Shown here piece by piece: positions 60,231-64,000 of a DNA stretch of 64,000 nucleotides. The notes beneath the pieces were generated by a model. The model was given only the letters and a program-made list of their open reading frames with translations, was not told the DNA's origin and ran no database searches. A program made the translations under genes and the position numbers. The stretch lies in NCBI GenBank assembly GCA_013339895.1, contig JABACO010000023.1, positions 6,052,061 through 6,116,060 of the forward strand, given 5' to 3'. Position 1 is the stretch's first letter, and each line of letters opens with the position of its first letter. The stretch is from Ephydatia muelleri. Its lineage: Eukaryota > Porifera > Demospongiae > Spongillida > Spongillidae.

Positions 60231-61438
60231 CTATCTCAAATAACCTTTAAAATGACCAACATGAATCTCTTTATCCTGCACACGATCAATCACCCAGTTA
60301 ATAACAGCATTAATAAGCTGTATTTGGTCCTCTGTATAGTGCTCAAATTCGTCAGAATGATTTCGATGAAATTGGTCAAAACCAGACAGCATTGTCTTGT
60401 GCATGTCATGTGTGGAATACGGGATATCAAGGAAGGTTAACATTCTCTTCATCTCCTTCACAATATTACGTCTCAGATCTTCATAGTAGACTACCAGAAT
60501 CGAATGATGTAGAGGTTTTATTACATAATTGATAACCATCAGTCTCCACCTCCAAAGCAGGGAGATCACAGACCTCCTCCAACCAGGATTTGTACCTGCA
60601 GATTAAACTCAGCATAATGTCAAGCACAGTGTGCATTGCATAAAGTACCATACCATAAATGCCAAAATCAATTTTTCTCCAACACAATTTTATTACCTAA
60701 CTCAAATAAACACTATAACTCACCAAATGCTTCTTTCCCTGCATTCTTGATATGGCTATTATCTGCTTCTCCTAGGTGTTTCTTTGCCAGCTTTCTATTC
60801 CATTCAGACACAATTGAGTGGAATGGATTTCGTATCAGAAAAATAGCTCCCTCAAACTGAGGATAACCTTTTTTTTGTTGGGAGTTGCGATTGTCACTCC
60901 ATTGAAGTGATGTATTATGGGATTTGACTACAAGAACAGCAGCACTATGCACTTCTTCTCCTGAAAACCCTTCATATCTAAGAGAGCTATCACACACTAT
61001 AGAACCTGTGCATATCCCTGTAGATTTCTGCAGCAGTCCTCTTGTCCACGTATTTCCTGAGCCTGGTAAACTGACTAAGGCTACTAATCGTTTTCCTGTT
61101 GGACTCCTAAATGTGCAGTTGTTAACGGGAGCTCTTCCGTACAATGCCCGTACTTTCTGGGTGCAGCTTTTATAGGACTCCATGTCCCGTGTGGGTAAGA
61201 AGGATGAGCACACCACGTCGGAGCAATTGTTCAGAAGTTTATCAATTTCAAAACTTGTTATTTGAAGTGTCTTTAGGACTGTTTTCTGAATACGTATCGT
61301 ATGCTTCGAAGCGGCTGATGTGAACAAAAATTCAAACTGGAAAAAGACATACAGCAATACAGCAGGGAAGGTAGCAAGCAAACACCAGCGTAGATGCTTC
61401 GAGTGACCTGCACTGGAGTAATACAAATTCAGATGCAA
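60231..61438 (-). CDS. WSCD-like sulfotransferase-domain type II membrane protein
   Basis: This is a predicted Golgi enzyme, 359 residues from two exons: 60724-61438, donor GTGAGT, and 60231-60595. An N-terminal signal anchor (LLATFPAVLLYVFFQFEFLF, about residues 20-40) gives a lumenal catalytic domain. The PAPS-binding 5'-phosphosulfate loop is visible as LVSLPGSGNTWTRGLLQKST. The segment TGICTGSIVCDSSLRYEGF closely resembles that region in WSCD1/WSCD2. FLIRNPFHSIVSEWNRKLA is the 3'-phosphate-binding R-x-P segment. Exon 2 continues VVYYEDLRRNIVKEMKRMLT and ends FKGYLR. Vertebrate WSCD1/2 (about 570 residues) have two WSC domains before this domain; none is present here. WSCD proteins are described as sialate O-sulfotransferases; substrate here is unknown. 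The upstream flank holds a diverged module-family repeat. Confidence 0.85.
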
Positions 61439-61619
61439 TCTTTACAAGTGCATTGCTATGTGATGTGGGTACGCGATCTCACCTCATTTTAGCTTACAAG
61501 TTGTCTTAGTGTTATATTTATGAACTGTAAATAATAGACAAGCACGTGCCGCATAAACAGATATCCTCCCAATGATGTAATTGAAAGATATCGAAATAGC
61601 ATCATATGGGAAAATAGAA

Positions 61620-61935
61620 TTGCCTAACATTTGAATCGCTATAACTTCTGAATCGTTAACGCTATCAACGTTCTATTTTCAATCCTTCATATTACATCAT
61701 TCCTGTATGTGAAAATATATTTTGGTGTCTTGAAATAGCACAGTACCGACGTTACGAGGTCCGATACTCCATGGGGTTCAACACCGCCATATCTTCATGT
61801 GGGAGCGTTCAATTCTCTTCAGATTCGGCTTGTACGTAGAGGGGTCATATCACTATTGGTTTGTTCTGTTCGTTATTTTGTACTTTATCCGTTACGAAGA
61901 TCCAGCTGCGTAAAGTTAATGCACATTAAGCAGGA
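61620..61935 (+). mobile_element. Diverged fragment of the module family (copy F)
   Basis: It contains CGCTATAACTTCTGAATCGT, TAACGCTATCAACGTTCTAT, AATATATTTTGGTGTCTT, GTACCGACGTTACGAGGTCC and CGTTACGAAGATCCAGCTGC. These are in the same order as in the palindrome at 46607-47344 but well diverged. No inverted partner arm is seen. Confidence 0.75.
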
Positions 61936-63259
61936 GTATTCAATGGCAGCATCTATTTGCTTATGCCCAAGCCACCAAGACGCACCGGGAGTGCAAGGAG
62001 ATCTGTTTCTGCATTGAACGAATACATAATAATACAAATTTACATGGAGCTCCTGCCCTCCTAACTGCTATTAGGTTGTGCCATAGGGAATAATAGTGTT
62101 TATATGTATGAGAATAATAATAAAATAATAATTTTAGAAGTACATAAACATCGATTTACAATTCTTGTTAGTACCAAGTATTAAGTGCATCACGTAATGT
62201 TACTTTAATCTCATGCTATTGAAATTTTTGTAGCACAGTGTGCATAATTGTTTAGTTGAGTTGTTTAAAAATAACGTATACAGGGTTCCTTGTAAGGAGG
62301 CTTGCCCAAACTTATTTTTGGAAAAATTAGCATCATTGTGACGTTTTGGAGGGAGGGGGTTAAAGGCTATGACGCATCAAAATTTAATTGTCTGCAAATG
62401 TCTGACTCTGAAAAGACCTAGCAACTTGTCTGACTCTGTAGGGGTCAGCGACATGTCTGATTTGGAAGAAGCTGAGACTGTGCTGCACCTGGCCACAACA
62501 GAGGAGCCAAGACTATAACTGTGCTGCCTCCTATATATGGTGAAGGAGCTTCAGAAATCAAGTCATATGTCACAACAGCCCTGGATGAGGGAGCAGAGAA
62601 GTGCATTGTGTGTGAGTTGGGGATGAAGAGTTGGAAGTCTGGATTGAATGTACAAAATGCTCTAGGTGGGTACATGAAAGCTGTCTCCTACCAAACTATC
62701 TGTTTTCATCACAAGACAATGACTTCTTAGGTCCAGATTGCTAGGTGAATCTAACAAAAACTCACTGACGCTAAGGGTGGGATGGGGGGGAGGGGGTAAA
62801 AACTTTACCATCATAATGACGCTAATGATTTTGGACAAGCCCCTTAATTTTAAAAGCAACACCCATATATTCAACATCCAAAAATAGTCATATCTAATTA
62901 ATATAATCATAGAATAGGTAAGCAATTCAGAGAATAATGCAAAATTTCTCTGTCTTCCAGCAGAAATATGTGCTTGATTGCTCTCGTCATGAATAATTTG
63001 TTTGAAAATATTAAATTTAATCTTTTGGAGTTTTTATAGTCCATAGATGAAGTACTTTAATTAATGTATAATATTTTGGGTGTAATTAATACTTGGTATC
63101 AACAATAGTAAGAAAAGGAGTTGAAAGATTATATTTACATGTCCAGGGAAGATATCTTGCCTTCTAGGGTGGCAAGATTTATAAAATGTGTTGTGTGATC
63201 ATGAGACCTTGCCCCTCTTAGGCACATAGTTGCAGATCGTAGGATTGAAAAGCAAAGAT
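61936..63259. other. Repeat-rich flank with no supported gene
   Basis: The first 85 bases match part of the retroelement fragment further right (CTTATGCCCAAG, CCAAGACGCACCG). The rest contains only short frames, such as a plus-strand one at 62521-62730, without recognisable similarity. Confidence 0.5.
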
Positions 63260-63960
63260 GGCATTGTATCCAGTTTCATTAGTTAGTAGTTGCATGAGCA
63301 AAATGTAGGTTGCAACACAGGTTCAGTGCATACCTCACTGAGGAGCTTGGCAGTGAAATCTCAACTCATGTTGCAAAGATGGTAGGACAAATAAGAGCAT
63401 GGTTGACTGTAAAACTTTGACCCTAACAGACACAGTGACTTGTGAGGTGTGTGGGTTGCCAGCTGTATCTAAGGCATAATACATCATGAAATGCCCCTTT
63501 GTTCAAGAAAAACCATGGTCACTTATCTGTAGAGCAGATAACCAAGAAGAGGAGCCCTTCTCACTGCAGAGTTGCATTTATCTAAGAAGAGGAGTTGGGA
63601 GCGTGATTTTGGGTTGGGTAGTGGCAACAGAGAGTGTTTCTTGCTTCATGGCCCATACTTCTAATTTCAACTTGTCCTTGGGCATAAAAAAGATCAGGTG
63701 GTATGGTTGTATTCTGGGATAGAATGAGGGTGTCAGTGAGTTTCTAGGAGCAGGAGTGTTCAATGGCAGCATTTATAGTAGGCTTGCTTATGCCCAAGTC
63801 TCCAAGACGCACCGTTAGTGCAAGGAGATTTCTTTCTGCAATACTTATGCTTGGACAACCAGTAATGGCAATGATAAAGAACATCCTGATAGTGTCCTCT
63901 AGTGGCTGTAGAAGAATAGATATGTTGGACGAAAAGAGAATTTCCACTTACCCATAAAGC
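63260..63960 (-). mobile_element. Broken retroelement fossil, region C-terminal to a reverse transcriptase
   Basis: The minus strand reads like the distal part of a reverse-transcriptase polyprotein common in sponges and cnidarians, with an L-x-V-R-L-G-D-L-G-I signature and a Cys/His-type N-H-A-L motif further on. It is clearly broken, with several disruptions, and looks old. Non-LTR versus another retroelement class is not resolved. It continues to or past the edge of the window. A short second fragment lies at about 61936-62020. Confidence 0.6.
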
Positions 63961-64000
63961 CATAGGTGAAGGCAGCATAAGCTGCATGTGGTTGAATTTT

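Noticed and set aside
62521-62730. Plus-strand frame MLPPIYGEGASEIKS
   Set aside because: Short, no start context or similarity, in a repeat-rich flank.

Overview
The window is a piece of an animal nuclear genome. The genes are split by GT-AG introns, many only about 45-90 bp long, and all recognisable products are metazoan housekeeping or signalling proteins. The very short introns, tight gene spacing, AT-rich background and an Lsi2/ArsB-type transporter fit a siliceous demosponge best. That assignment is an inference; no marker locus here proves it.

Layout. From 42 to 1966 (+) lies the 3' part of an importin-alpha gene of the KPNA3/4 clade. It is convergent with an SH2D4A/B-like adaptor gene (2103-4130, -). 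A single-exon 12-TM-type Lsi2/ArsB-like anion transporter (5285-6997, -) is divergent from MSH2 (7720-21994, +), which I could follow from its first codon to its stop. MSH2 is tail-to-tail with a BICRA/GLTSCR1-like chromatin-remodelling subunit (22220-28993, -). An intron of that gene holds a complete intronless DODA-type extradiol dioxygenase gene (25482-26393, -). Then come three more minus-strand genes: a CDKL-type kinase (about 30165-31906), RPS16/uS9 (32030-32759) and an SLC36/AVT-like amino-acid transporter (32949-37370). A divergent CIN85/CD2AP-like three-SH3 adaptor follows (37760-48788, +), then a C1D/Rrp47 exosome cofactor (49117-59108, +), a possible zinc-finger ORF (59502-59876, +) and a WSCD-like sulfotransferase (60231-61438, -). 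The right edge is repeat-derived, with a broken reverse-transcriptase-associated fossil.

The genes are not an operon or pathway. MSH2 acts in mismatch repair, C1D in nuclear RNA processing and DNA-damage response, importin-alpha in nuclear import, BICRA-like in ncBAF-type SWI/SNF remodelling, CIN85-like and SH2D4-like in receptor-signalling scaffolds, and RPS16 in translation.

The most unusual content is in the expanded introns of MSH2, the CIN85-like gene and C1D. They carry long-terminal-inverted-repeat elements, near-perfect foldbacks of up to about 740 bp, a CGATCG-rich minisatellite, a telomere-like 20-bp minisatellite, (GT)n-punctuated satellite units, long poly-G tracts and a 5.2-kb interval bounded by an inverted repeat. 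Several of these repeats share one roughly 150-bp module that diverges between copies while the two arms within each copy stay nearly identical. I saw no CRISPR array, rRNA or convincing tRNA gene; tRNA detection by eye is not reliable.
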